A stretch of 34,261 bases of DNA from Hyphomicrobiales bacterium (GCA_019075865.1 JAGXAN010000013.1:1-34261), one strand, 5' to 3'; counted from the stretch's first letter, positions 15,289 to 23,874 are shown. The notes: a model not told the origin generated them from the letters alone. Made by a program: numbers and translations.

Positions 15289-16269
15289 TCAAACGCGGCT
15301 ATACCATGTCGCTTTGCCGCCGCCGTGCTGGACAAGATGACAGGCCGATACCAGAATCTGCAGATGCTTTTTCACCGTATTGCGGTTCGCGCCGGTTACA
15401 TCGACAACCTGGCCGTTGGTGATCCGCCCGTGCGCTTTCGCCATTTCGAGAATCTGAACGGCAAGTTCTGGCGACCGCTCGACCATCAACCGTTCGCGGG
15501 TAATCTTCGCCTCAAGCCGCGTCTTTTGCAGTCGGAGCGACTGGAGGAAGTAGATGATCCACGGCTCCCATGCGGGTGCGTGGCTGCGGATTGTCCCCTG
15601 CGTCCGGCGAAGCCCCAGATAATAACCTTCCTTGCTTGCCTCGATCACGCTTTCGAGCGACGAATAAGGCACAAAGGCATTGCCGCTGCGCTGCAACAGC
15701 AAGGTGGTCTGCACCCGCGATAATCGGCCATTGCCATCCTGAAATGGATGGATTTCGAGAAAAACGACGATGAAAATTGCGGTGACGAGAAGGGGGTGAA
15801 GCTGCTTCAGGTCTAGCGTCTCATTCACCCATTCGACCAATTCGGCCATCAACCGCGGCGTATTGAACGGCGTAGACGTCATGAACACGACGCCAATTTC
15901 CTTGCCCTCGGCATCGAATGCGCTGAAATGGTTGGTGTTGGTTTTATAGCTGCCACGATGGCGCGCATCCTTGCGGCTGTGGGCCAGCAAGTCGCGGTGC
16001 AGTTGCTTGATGTGGTTTTCGGTCGGCACGATCGCGTCGAACGAGGCGAAGACGGTTTCCATCACCTCGGCGTATCCTGCCACTTCCTGCTCGTCGCGGG
16101 TCGCGAAATGGCGGATTTCGATGTTGGAAAGCAGTCGCTCAACATCGTTGTCCGACAATTTGCTCCCCTCAATCCGGGTCGAAGAGCCGATGCTTTCAAT
16201 TGTCGCCACGTGCCGCAGCGCCAACAAACGATCAGGTGCAAGCGCCTTTGAACTCGTCGATCTCGGCAA
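15289..16269 (-). CDS. Fic-family AMP-transferase-like protein, N-terminus damaged
   Basis: A 326-residue frame with the full Fic active site HPFQDGNGRLSR (residues 174-185), which uses the His to transfer AMP to a protein hydroxyl. Upstream lies the autoinhibitory helix motif S-x-x-x-E-G in SSTRIEG (30-35), a class II layout, and the C-terminus has a winged helix (ILEMAKAHGRITNGQVVDVTG). The usual N-terminus of this subfamily is present in another frame: ATG at 16327 gives MEMSINITSQAIS, then PQMLSLIAEIDEFKGACT and a stop. A short deletion near 16235 therefore shifted the frame. Translation from ATG 16269 may still make an active, slightly shortened protein. Targets are unknown. Confidence 0.8.
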   Translation of the reverse strand: MPRSTSSKALAPDRLLALRHVATIESIGSSTRIEGSKLSDNDVERLLSNIEIRHFATRDEQEVAGYAEVMETVFASFDAIVPTENHIKQLHRDLLAHSRKDARHRGSYKTNTNHFSAFDAEGKEIGVVFMTSTPFNTPRLMAELVEWVNETLDLKQLHPLLVTAIFIVVFLEIHPFQDGNGRLSRVQTTLLLQRSGNAFVPYSSLESVIEASKEGYYLGLRRTQGTIRSHAPAWEPWIIYFLQSLRLQKTRLEAKITRERLMVERSPELAVQILEMAKAHGRITNGQVVDVTGANRNTVKKHLQILVSACHLVQHGGGKATWYSRV

Positions 16270-16581
16270 TCAGCGAGAGCATTTGCGGAGAGATTGCTTG
16301 CGAGGTTATATTAATGGACATTTCCATATTTACACCCAAAAATATCCATAAAGGCAACCGCATCCACAAATCGACCTATAAAAATCCATAGTCGCTCGAT
16401 CATGGGTCAATAGACAAGAATTTGCTAATGGGACCGATCCTACGAGGAACCTGTGGCCGGATTGTTCAATCTTGGTCAAGACTTCAACCTGCGCTATTCT
16501 TGATGGATGATTGTATCCGATGATTCGCAACCCTCCCGAGTTTTGACGCCGCAGCGATTGAATGAGCGTGAGAGTGAAAAC

Positions 16582-17649
16582 ATGTCAATAAATGTGGCGA
16601 ATGAGATTGATATCGGGCTCGTCTCTCCCCTACCCTCGCCTCCTTTGCCCTCCCCTGCGCTGCCCGCGCATTTGGCGCCGCTGGTGGTTGCTGCGCAAAA
16701 TTATGTGGAGGCGGCGTCTTCCTTACATACGCGGCGCGCTTATGCGAGCGATTGGCGCCATTTTAGCCATTGGTGCCGACGCCAAAACCTTGAACCTCAC
16801 CCCGCGAATGCACAGACGGTCGGGCTTTATATTACGGCTTGCGCTTCGGGGGCGGCGACCTTGGATCAAAAGCCCTGCTCTGTTGCCACCATCACCCGCC
16901 GCCTTTCGGCTCTATCGTGGCATTTTACGCAAATGGGCGAGCGGCTGGATCGCCAAGATCGCCATATTGCCACGCTGCTTTCGGGCATCCGCAATACCCA
17001 TGCGAAACCTCCGCTTCAAAAGGAGGCGGTTTTGCCCGAGGACATTATCGCTATGCTGGCGACGCTCAACTCTGGCACGCTGCGTGGTTTGCGTGATCGT
17101 GCCATGCTGCTTTTGGGGTTCGCGGGCGGTTTGCGTCGCTCCGAAATCGTCGCGCTGGATGTTTCGCGCGATCAAACGGCGGACGGGCGTGGCTGGATTG
17201 AGTTTCTCGACAAGGGGATGTTGGTGACGTTGCGCGGTAAAACCGGCTGGCGCGAGGTGGAGATTGGGCGTGGCTCATCGAGTGCCACCTGCCCGCTCAG
17301 CGCCTTACAAACTTGGCTGAAATTTGCGCGAATAAGCCACGGCCCGTTGTTTCGCCGCGTGTTGGGGGCGGGCAAACAAGTGGGGGCTGAGCGCCTCAAT
17401 GACCGCGAAGTTGCCCGCCTCGTGAAACGGACGGCCATGGCGGCCGGTGTGCGCGCCGATCTATCGGAGGGCGAGCGAGCCCAAAAATTCTCCGGTCATT
17501 CGCTTCGCGCCGGCCTCGCCTCCTCCGCCGAAGTCGACGAGCGTTACGTGCAAAAGCAACTCGGCCACGCCAGTGCCGAAATGACCCGCCGTTACCAACG
17601 CCGCCGCGACCGGTTCAGAGTGAATCTAACCAAGGCGGCTGGGTTGTAG
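16582..17649 (+). CDS. tyrosine site-specific recombinase
   Basis: A tyrosine recombinase of about 355 residues. The N-terminal SAM-like core-binding domain reads AAQNYVEAASSLHTRRAYASDWRHF. The catalytic domain has the first Arg in GFAGGLRRSEIVALDV, the Lys in LRGKTGWREVEIG, H-x-x-R in SGHSLRAGLAS and LGHASAEMTRRYQRR with the His and nucleophilic Tyr. I prefer ATG 16582 (GAGAG upstream) over ATG 16507; the longer form adds 25 residues without a ribosome site. It lies between the Fic gene and repABC, on the plasmid-maintenance side of the window, so resolution of plasmid multimers is a fair guess; the site it acts on is not known, but the palindrome at 14019 is a candidate. Confidence 0.9.
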   Translation: MSINVANEIDIGLVSPLPSPPLPSPALPAHLAPLVVAAQNYVEAASSLHTRRAYASDWRHFSHWCRRQNLEPHPANAQTVGLYITACASGAATLDQKPCSVATITRRLSALSWHFTQMGERLDRQDRHIATLLSGIRNTHAKPPLQKEAVLPEDIIAMLATLNSGTLRGLRDRAMLLLGFAGGLRRSEIVALDVSRDQTADGRGWIEFLDKGMLVTLRGKTGWREVEIGRGSSSATCPLSALQTWLKFARISHGPLFRRVLGAGKQVGAERLNDREVARLVKRTAMAAGVRADLSEGERAQKFSGHSLRAGLASSAEVDERYVQKQLGHASAEMTRRYQRRRDRFRVNLTKAAGL

Positions 17650-17743
17650 GGCTTTGGTCGGGTGTGGCCTCCAAACCTGACAGCAACCACGATTCTGGTA
17701 AGCTCGGACGGCAGCGGCGCATATAGAGATTGTACGATGCGAG

Positions 17744-17759
17744 GTTAGCCGCGGCTAAC
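17744..17759. promoter_or_regulatory. parS: parS-like centromere site of the repABC replicon
   Basis: GTTAGCCGCGGCTAAC is a perfect 16-base palindrome that matches the GTTNNNNGCNNNNAAC form of repABC centromeres bound by RepB. It lies between the recombinase and repA, one of the known parS positions. I saw no second copy nearby. Confidence 0.75.
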
Positions 17760-17822
17760 ATGTGCGGGATTGATCAGCTTGCGACCAGATCCGGCATTAA
17801 CTTTTCATTAACTTAAAAGTCC

Positions 17823-17851
17823 TTGTCACTCAAGTAGAATCAGCTTACTTT
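17823..17851 (+). promoter_or_regulatory. candidate repABC promoter
   Basis: TTGTCA (17823-17828), 17-base spacer, TACTTT (17846-17851), about 70 bases before repA, in an AT-rich stretch. The -10 match is moderate. RepA/RepB autoregulation would be expected here. Confidence 0.4.
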
Positions 17852-17922
17852 CATCAAACGCGGGAAAATGCACAGTTTTAGGAAAAATCCGCGTCTATGA
17901 ATCCGAACGAAGCGACAAATAA

Positions 17923-19137
17923 ATGGCAAATGGTCCTGAAACCAGCAATACAGCCGAAAGAGCGGAGTTGCAGTCGCTCGTGCGTCGTCATGGTGAGGAG
18001 TTGGCCAGTCAACTCCGCCTCCATCATCGCAATACATTCCCTCCGGAAGCGGAAAAGACCATTCGTCACTTCAGCCCCGCCGAAGCTGCTAAGCTGATAG
18101 GTATTCATGAAGGCTACTTGAGGCAGGTTGCTGCCGAGGGGGGCTCGATTGCGCCTGAAATCAAAAATGGCCGACGCACTTATTCAGTTGAATCTATCCA
18201 CGAAATCCGAAAGTATCTCGACCATGGAGCGCGCGGCCACCGGCGCTACCTTCCGCACCGAACTGGCACAGAGCATCTTCAGGTCATAACGGTGATGAAT
18301 TTCAAGGGTGGAAGTGGAAAAACAACCACATCTGCTCAGCTCGCGCAATATCTTGCGCTGCATGGCTATCGTGTGTTGGCTATTGATCTGGATCCGCAAG
18401 CAAGCTTATCGGCGCTTTTTGGTTTTCAGCCGGAGCTCCACGTCTCCGAAAATGAAACACTCTATGGGGCTATTCGATACGATGAAAAACGGAGACCGAT
18501 TTCGGAAGTTGTGCGCGGTACCTATATCCCTGACTTGCATCTTGTTCCGGGCAATCTTGAGCTGATGGAATTCGAGCACGATACTCCGAGGGCGTTGATG
18601 AGGCGCAAGCCCGGTGATACACTTTTTTTTGCTAGGATTGGTCAAGCCCTCGCGCAAGCCCAGAATCTTTATGACATAGTAGTGATCGATTGTCCGCCGC
18701 AATTGGGATATTTGACCCTATCAGCGCTGACAGCCGCAACGTCGGTGCTGGTCACTATTCATCCGCAAATGCTGGATGTCATGTCGATGGCGCAGTTTCT
18801 CCAGATGACTGGCGATTTGTTGGAGGAAGTGGCTCAAGCAGGTGCCTCGACAAATTACGACTGGATGAATTATCTGATTACTCGGTTTGAACCTGGAGAT
18901 GGACCTCAAAATCAGATGGTCGCCTTTTTACGTTCGATCTTCAAACAGCACGTATTGATTCACCCGACTTTGAAAAGCACAGCAATTTCGGACGCAGGCT
19001 TGACCAATCAAACAATTTACGAAGTTGAGCGAAGTCAATTTACGCGTTCGACCTACGACCGAGCTATTGAGTCGGTCAATTCCGTCAATGCCGAAATTGA
19101 AGGTTTGATACGACGTGCTTGGGGGAGGGCGGTATGA
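17923..19137 (+). CDS. repA: RepA, ParA-type partition ATPase of repABC
   Basis: A 404-residue RepA. An N-terminal helix-turn-helix region (SPAEAAKLIGIHEGYLRQVA, 51-70) precedes the ParA fold: deviant Walker A FKGGSGKTTTSAQL (KGG at 128-130), the DLDPQASLSALFG element (155-) and the Walker B region VVIDCPPQLGYLTLSAL. With ADP or ATP it represses the operon or drives segregation of RepB-bound parS. ATG 17923 has a weak ribosome site; the nearby ATG 17897 opens a different short frame. repB overlaps its stop by four bases. The repA-repB region is visibly less GC-rich than the flanking scpB/recombinase genes. Confidence 0.93.
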   Translation: MANGPETSNTAERAELQSLVRRHGEELASQLRLHHRNTFPPEAEKTIRHFSPAEAAKLIGIHEGYLRQVAAEGGSIAPEIKNGRRTYSVESIHEIRKYLDHGARGHRRYLPHRTGTEHLQVITVMNFKGGSGKTTTSAQLAQYLALHGYRVLAIDLDPQASLSALFGFQPELHVSENETLYGAIRYDEKRRPISEVVRGTYIPDLHLVPGNLELMEFEHDTPRALMRRKPGDTLFFARIGQALAQAQNLYDIVVIDCPPQLGYLTLSALTAATSVLVTIHPQMLDVMSMAQFLQMTGDLLEEVAQAGASTNYDWMNYLITRFEPGDGPQNQMVAFLRSIFKQHVLIHPTLKSTAISDAGLTNQTIYEVERSQFTRSTYDRAIESVNSVNAEIEGLIRRAWGRAV

Positions 19138-20195
19138 GCCGGAAAGCGCTGTTCGCCAATCTCGGTAGCGTAGATTCATCAACCGAAAATACTGCCACAA
19201 CTCCGAAGGTGGATGTGGTGCCAGATGATATACGCAGTCAATCTCGGCTGCGCACGCGCCCCATTATGGGTTCGCCTGAATTGCTAAGCGGTCATTCTGC
19301 GTCGCCAGTAGGGGCGATAGGCCAGTCCCTTGGTGAAATCAGCGCCAGAGCGGCTCGCGCGGACGAAATTGAGCGCAAGCTAATCGCTGGGCAGGTTATA
19401 GTTGAGCTGGATCCTGCGTTGGTTGATCCCTCATTCATCGCGGATCGAATGCCGTCATCTGACGCCGATTCAGCAGAATTGACGGAAGCAATCCGGCAAC
19501 ATGGACAATTCAACCCGATAATGGTGAGGCCACATCCAGAGAGTCCAGGCAGGTTTCAGGTTGCATTCGGGCATCGACGCCTGCGTGCAGTGGCGACGCT
19601 TGGGCTCCAAGTAAAGGCGGTTGTTCGGGACTTGAGCGACGAGCAACTGGCTATTGCTCAAGGCCAAGAGAACCATGAACGAAAAGATCTTTCATACATC
19701 GAGAAAGCTCGATTTGCGCATCGCCTCGAGCAAAGGTTTGGTCGAGCGACTATTATGGCCGCACTTTCGATTTATAAAAGTGATTTGTCCAACATGCTTT
19801 CAGTGGTCAGTAAAATACCTGAAGAAATTATTACGGCAATTGGACCTGCTCCAACCATAGGTCGGCGTAACTGGCTTGAACTCGCCGATATCATCTCGAA
19901 GAGGAGCGCATCTGCATCAGTGTTGAGCCTAGCTTTAGACTCTACCATAGCTGCATTGCCAAGCGACGAGCGGTTCAGACGCATTATTTCTTCTATGAAA
20001 ACGCAATCAACAGCCGCTCATAGTGAAACGTGGCGATCAAATAATGGGGAACCGCTGGCTGTGTATTCAGAAAATTCGAAGCGAGTTACTTTGACGATCG
20101 ACCGACAAAAATCTCCCCAGTTTGCAGATTTTGTCATGAACCGTCTGCAAACACTTTATTTGGAATTTCAGGTCGATTCTTTGAATCGGCTATGA
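19134..20195 (+). CDS. repB: RepB, ParB-type centromere-binding protein
   Basis: A 353-residue RepB, starting at ATG 19134 in ATGA overlap with repA (an in-frame ATG at 19119 would lie deeper inside repA). ParB-family elements are EAIRQHGQFNPIMVRPH, FQVAFGHRRLRAVATLG (GHRR at 146-149, the nucleotide-binding motif), ENHERKDLSYIEKARFAHRL and the helix-turn-helix FGRATIMAALSIYKSDLSNML (about 202-222). It binds parS, presumably the palindrome at 17744, stimulates RepA and helps repress the operon. It is complete. The 198-base gap to repC holds the antisense RNA. Confidence 0.92.
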   Translation: MSRKALFANLGSVDSSTENTATTPKVDVVPDDIRSQSRLRTRPIMGSPELLSGHSASPVGAIGQSLGEISARAARADEIERKLIAGQVIVELDPALVDPSFIADRMPSSDADSAELTEAIRQHGQFNPIMVRPHPESPGRFQVAFGHRRLRAVATLGLQVKAVVRDLSDEQLAIAQGQENHERKDLSYIEKARFAHRLEQRFGRATIMAALSIYKSDLSNMLSVVSKIPEEIITAIGPAPTIGRRNWLELADIISKRSASASVLSLALDSTIAALPSDERFRRIISSMKTQSTAAHSETWRSNNGEPLAVYSENSKRVTLTIDRQKSPQFADFVMNRLQTLYLEFQVDSLNRL

Positions 20196-20238
20196 ATGCG
20201 TTTGTGTATATCGAAACATTATCTGGAGAACCACCGAC

Positions 20239-20275
20239 AAAAGAAAAAGGCCCCCGAAACTACGTCCCGGAAGCC
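20239..20275 (-). terminator. Rho-independent terminator of the ctRNA
   Basis: Stem arms at 20249-20256 and 20268-20275, 11-base loop, then a minus-strand T tract at 20239-20248. The same hairpin in the plus-strand repABC transcript may be part of the repC leader structure that the antisense RNA controls. Confidence 0.7.
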
Positions 20276-20290
20276 CTCTCATAGTGTGAC
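20239..20290 (-). ncRNA. antisense ctRNA of the repB-repC gap
   Basis: On the minus strand TTGACT (20320-20325) and GATTCT (20297-20302) are spaced by 17 bases, giving a start near 20290. Downstream an eight-pair stem, GGCTTCCG with CGGGGGCC (20268-20275 and 20249-20256, two G-U pairs), is followed by TTTTTCTTTT (20239-20248), a Rho-independent terminator. A transcript of about 50 nt opposite the repC leader is what repABC plasmids use to limit RepC synthesis and to set incompatibility. Not seen: experimental start or size. Confidence 0.75.
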
Positions 20291-20393
20291 AACGTGAGAA
20301 TCCCACTTTCGCGAATCGCAGTCAAGTGTTTTGTTTGATTTAGCGTCGTTTTGACGAGCGGATTTCTTTTGCCCAGAGCTTGAGGGCAGAACC

Positions 20394-21830
20394 ATGGAAC
20401 ATATTCAATCAACGACGCCCTTTGGGCGGCGGGCGGTGACGCTTGGCCAAATTGCTGCGCAGATGCAGGCTGGCGAGGCAATGGAGAGGGCGGGCAAGGC
20501 GGGCTCTAATTTCGCCGGGGCCATCAATAAATGGGCGCTGTTTCGCACCCTGACATTGGTCAAGGACCGGCTGGGAGTGTCGGATCGTTCATTGAGTGTG
20601 CTCAATGCGCTGTTATCGTTCCACCCGGAGACGGCACTGACGCTGCCCGTGCTGCCAAAGGCTACAGGTGTAAATGGGAATACAGAAGGGCAGGGGGGGC
20701 ATGTAAACGCATCCTGCGATCTGATTGTGTTCCCGTCCAATCGGGCGCTATCGTTGCGCGCCCATGGCATGGCCGAAAAGACGCTGCGCCGGCATGTGGC
20801 GGCGCTCATCGATGCTGGCCTTATATTCAGGCGCGATAGCCCCAATGGCAAACGCTATGCCCGCAAGGGGGATAGTGGAGGGGCTCGGTTTTCGGACGCC
20901 TTTGGTTTTGATCTCACCCCGCTTATCACCAGAGCCGCCGAGTTTGAAACGCTGGCCGAGCATTTGCGTCAGGCGCAAAAGGCGCTGCGAATGATCAAGG
21001 AGCGGATTTCGTTGTATCGGCGCGATATTGCCAAACTTATCGCCTGCGGCCTCGATGAGGGCCTGCCTGGCCCGTGGGAGACCTATCGTCAGCGCTTTAT
21101 GGGGTTGGTCACGCCCTTGCGACGTCTGCGTGATCCGGCCAAAATAGAGGCTTTGGCAGCTGAATTGGCGAGCCTGCGCAATGATGTGAACAACACATTG
21201 GAAATGCACATTAAAACACAAATTGTGACCGGCAATGACGGTCATAATGACCAGCATCAATCTAATTCAAATTCCAAATGGCCTTTAGATTCTGAACCAG
21301 CTTCCAAGGAAGTCGGGGTGAAATTGGAGCCTAACGCAGAAACCATACGCCCTCCAACTCCAGTCATGCCCTTGCAGGGGCACAAACCGGTGCTAATTGA
21401 AGAGCCACCCCAGTTTGCGCTATCGATGGTATTGGCCGCCTGTCCAGATGTTGCCGATTATGCCACCTCCGGCCCCATTCGCCAATGGCCCGCCTTCATC
21501 AGCGCGGTGCAGGTGTTGCGCCCGATGTTGGGGATTAGCCCAGACGCCTGGCGTGATGCGGTTGAAGTTATGGGCGAGGCGCATGCCGCGATGGTGGTGG
21601 CGAGCATTTTGCAGCGCGGCGAGCATTCGTCGGAGGCAGAAATAACCCCCGGGGCAACGCCTGGATCCACAATCATCACCGTCAACGGCTCCCCCGCCAT
21701 CAAATCCCCTGGCGGATACCTGCGCGCCCTCACCCAAAAAGCCCGCGAAGACAAATTCGCCCTCGGCCCAATGTTGATGGCGTTGATGGGCCAGAGGCTG
21801 AAAGCCCAGCGGGGTAGGGGGTGGGGGTAG
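20394..21830 (+). CDS. repC: RepC replication initiator
   Basis: A 478-residue RepC, slightly longer than usual for the family. The N-terminal DNA-binding domain is typical (PFGRRAVTLGQIAAQM, NKWALFRTLTLVKDRLGVSDRSLSVLNALLSFHP), with a winged helix in AHGMAEKTLRRHVAALIDAGLIFRRDSPNGKRYA. A low-complexity linker (about residues 265-325) is followed by the conserved C-terminal domain (FISAVQVLRPMLGISPDAW, GGYLRALTQKA). RepC opens the origin, which in this family lies inside repC. GAGGGC precedes ATG 20394. An extra glycine-rich insert near residues 92-105 is unusual. An IS21 end sits 18 bases after the stop but does not damage the gene. Confidence 0.93.
   Translation: MEHIQSTTPFGRRAVTLGQIAAQMQAGEAMERAGKAGSNFAGAINKWALFRTLTLVKDRLGVSDRSLSVLNALLSFHPETALTLPVLPKATGVNGNTEGQGGHVNASCDLIVFPSNRALSLRAHGMAEKTLRRHVAALIDAGLIFRRDSPNGKRYARKGDSGGARFSDAFGFDLTPLITRAAEFETLAEHLRQAQKALRMIKERISLYRRDIAKLIACGLDEGLPGPWETYRQRFMGLVTPLRRLRDPAKIEALAAELASLRNDVNNTLEMHIKTQIVTGNDGHNDQHQSNSNSKWPLDSEPASKEVGVKLEPNAETIRPPTPVMPLQGHKPVLIEEPPQFALSMVLAACPDVADYATSGPIRQWPAFISAVQVLRPMLGISPDAWRDAVEVMGEAHAAMVVASILQRGEHSSEAEITPGATPGSTIITVNGSPAIKSPGGYLRALTQKAREDKFALGPMLMALMGQRLKAQRGRGWG
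21170..21320. other. probable oriV, AT-rich segment inside repC
   Basis: This part of repC is clearly AT-richer than the rest of the gene and encodes the polar linker (HNDQHQSNSNSKW). It carries an inverted repeat, TGACC (21226-21230) with GGTCA (21240-21244). Origins of repABC plasmids map to an AT-rich region of about 150 bases in the middle of repC, so this is the natural candidate. Placement rests on composition and position only. Confidence 0.5.
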
Positions 21831-21848
21831 ATGGAGGTAATCGGGCAC

Positions 21849-22070
21849 TGTCAATCAGCAAAGAATTGGGACCCCTAGTAAGCATCGGAAAAAGATCTCT
21901 CTTTTTGGTCGTGAAGCAGCAGCGGTAGGGCTTTCCCCGTCGAAGCTGGTCGGGGTTGTGCAGACAGGGTAATTGCGGGTTAGGCTTTGCTGGATTTGTT
22001 TTGTGTCAGGCCCGGTTTTTGAAGCGCCAGGAGCCGTTTCCGGTTTCGACGATATAGCTGTCGCACTGCA
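21849..22070 (-). mobile_element. IS21-type remnant with last codons of istB
   Basis: The end TGTCAATCAGCAAAGAATTG at 21849 matches the IS21 end at 33838 (TGTCAATCGGCAACC), and the following bases share GGGACCCC, TTTTTGGTC, GTAGGGCT and AGCTGGTCGGGGTTG. Minus-strand codons ending at 22006 read [16 protein letters not shown], the IstB C-terminus ([15 protein letters not shown] in the right-hand copy). The rest of the element is gone; sequence breaks near 22070, about 38 bases before the IS66 end. Confidence 0.8.
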
Positions 22071-22159
22071 CTTAATGGTGAGAAAAACCCTGTTATTTAT
22101 TTTTACTGTAAGCATCCGACGAGCACCCTAAAGATGCCATTTCCCAGCCTCGCGCCTGA

Positions 22160-23806
22160 CTATTTGGCTTGATTAAGTTGGGCCACTTTGGGGGCTTCCG
22201 CTTGGGTGGCTTGCCAGTTCCATGGCAGCAGGTCTTGGATTTTGTTGGCGGGGTGGTCGGGGAGTTTGGCGAGGACATGGGCGAGCCATGCTTGCGGATC
22301 GATGTTGTTGAGCTTGCAGGTTTCAATCAGGGTATAGATCGCTGCCGCACGGACGCCACCGGCGTCACTCCCGCAAAAAGTCCAGTTTTTCCTGCCGATC
22401 GCCACACTACGCAAGCTTCGTTCGGCGGCGTTATTCGACAAGCACAACCTGCCATCATCGAGAAAGCGGGTGAAGGCGGCCCAATGGTTGAGGCTGTAAT
22501 TGATCGCCTTGCCGGTGTTATTGCGGTCCGACAGCAGCGCGCTTTTGGCACGCAGCCATGCTTCGAGGGCAATGACCAGCGGCTTTGATTTTTCCTGCCG
22601 CACGGCTTTGCGCTCATCGGGAGATTTGCCGTTGATGGTGCGCTCGATGGCGAAGAGTTCGTCGATGCGGCGCACCGCCTCCAGCGCAATCGGGGCTTTG
22701 GACACCTTGGCAATATCGAAAAACTTGCGGCGGCTGTGCGCCCAACAGGTGACTTCAATGATGGGGCCGGGCTGGCGATCCTTCTCATAGAGCTGGTTAT
22801 AGCCGCTGAAAGCATCCGCCTGCATGACGCCAGCCCAACCTTTTAGATGGGCTTGGGGATGTTCCGCGTGCCGCGATGCCGAATATTTGTAAAACACAGC
22901 GGGTGGATCCTTGCCGCCAAACGGGCGATCATCGCGCAAATACGTCCAGATACGCCCAGTTTTGGTCTTCATTTTCGCCAGCATGGGCACGGTGGTGTCA
23001 TCGGCATGAAGGCGCTGCGCGGTGAGCACATATTTTTCGATTTCGTCGATCATCGGCTTGAGCGCGACCACGCAAGCCCCGACGCGGTCGGCGAGGGTGG
23101 AGGTGTCAATCTCAATGCCCTCTAAGGCGAAGGTCGTGCTTTGGCGGTTGAGGGGTTGATGCAGCAAATATTTTGACACCAAAATCATCGCTAGCAAGCT
23201 CGGCCCAGCAAAGCCACGCGGAATCGGGTGCGAGGGGGCGGGCGGCTCAGTCATGGCATCGCAATCGCGGCAGGTGAATTTTTCGCGCACATGCTCGATG
23301 ATTTTCCAGCGGCGCGGCTCGCATTCCAGCGTCTTGGAGACGACCTCGCCCATCTTGCGCAGGTGCAGGCCCCCGCATTTGCCGCAAGCGCAGGGGGCTG
23401 GTTCAACCACCCGCTCAACGGGTAGATCGTCCGGCAGCTTGCGCGGGGCGCGGGCAGCGCGGGTGCGGGGTTTAACGTCGGTTTCCGGTGCGGGATCAAA
23501 GGCCGCAATCTCGGCCTCAGCCTCAATGAACCCCTGCGTCTCCTCCAGGTCTTCAATCGCCAGTTCGAGCTGCTCAATCAGCAGCTTGCCGCGCTCGGAG
23601 GATTGGCCAAACTGCTCACGCCGCGCCTTGGCCAGCATCAACTTTAAGCGCTCGATCTCGAGCCGTCCAAGATTGACTTCGCTTTGCGCCAGGATACGAA
23701 GTGATTGTTCTTTTTCCAGCATCTGGCGTGTCGCCAAGATCATGGCATGGGCGCTGGCGAGGTCGTTGGGCAGCGCTATTGCAGTCATGTCAACGGGTGT
23801 ATCCAT
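22160..23806 (-). CDS. tnpC: IS66 TnpC, DDE transposase
   Basis: The IS66 transposase proper, about 548 residues from ATG 23806 (the frame is open to 23842). After a leucine-rich N-terminal helix (LRILAQSEVNLGRLEIERLKL) come the zinc-finger-like CACGKCGGLHLRKMGEVVS and CRDCDAM, then the DDE core: LHADDTTVPML (Asp), GVMQADAFSGYNQLY (Asp) and LSNNAAERSLRSVAIGRKNW (Glu), followed by TLIETCKLNNIDPQAWLAHV. All expected motifs are intact, so the element may be active if TnpA and TnpB are functional. Confidence 0.93.
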   Translation of the reverse strand: MDTPVDMTAIALPNDLASAHAMILATRQMLEKEQSLRILAQSEVNLGRLEIERLKLMLAKARREQFGQSSERGKLLIEQLELAIEDLEETQGFIEAEAEIAAFDPAPETDVKPRTRAARAPRKLPDDLPVERVVEPAPCACGKCGGLHLRKMGEVVSKTLECEPRRWKIIEHVREKFTCRDCDAMTEPPAPSHPIPRGFAGPSLLAMILVSKYLLHQPLNRQSTTFALEGIEIDTSTLADRVGACVVALKPMIDEIEKYVLTAQRLHADDTTVPMLAKMKTKTGRIWTYLRDDRPFGGKDPPAVFYKYSASRHAEHPQAHLKGWAGVMQADAFSGYNQLYEKDRQPGPIIEVTCWAHSRRKFFDIAKVSKAPIALEAVRRIDELFAIERTINGKSPDERKAVRQEKSKPLVIALEAWLRAKSALLSDRNNTGKAINYSLNHWAAFTRFLDDGRLCLSNNAAERSLRSVAIGRKNWTFCGSDAGGVRAAAIYTLIETCKLNNIDPQAWLAHVLAKLPDHPANKIQDLLPWNWQATQAEAPKVAQLNQAK

Positions 23807-23874
23807 GCCTCTATATAAAGCATAAAATCCCATGAATCTCAAGCATAATCAGGCCTTTATCCACATATTGCCGC

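Noticed and set aside
17897-18097. Short frame from ATG 17897 as a leader peptide of repA
   Set aside because: Overlaps repA in another frame, no ribosome site better than that of repA, and no family resemblance.
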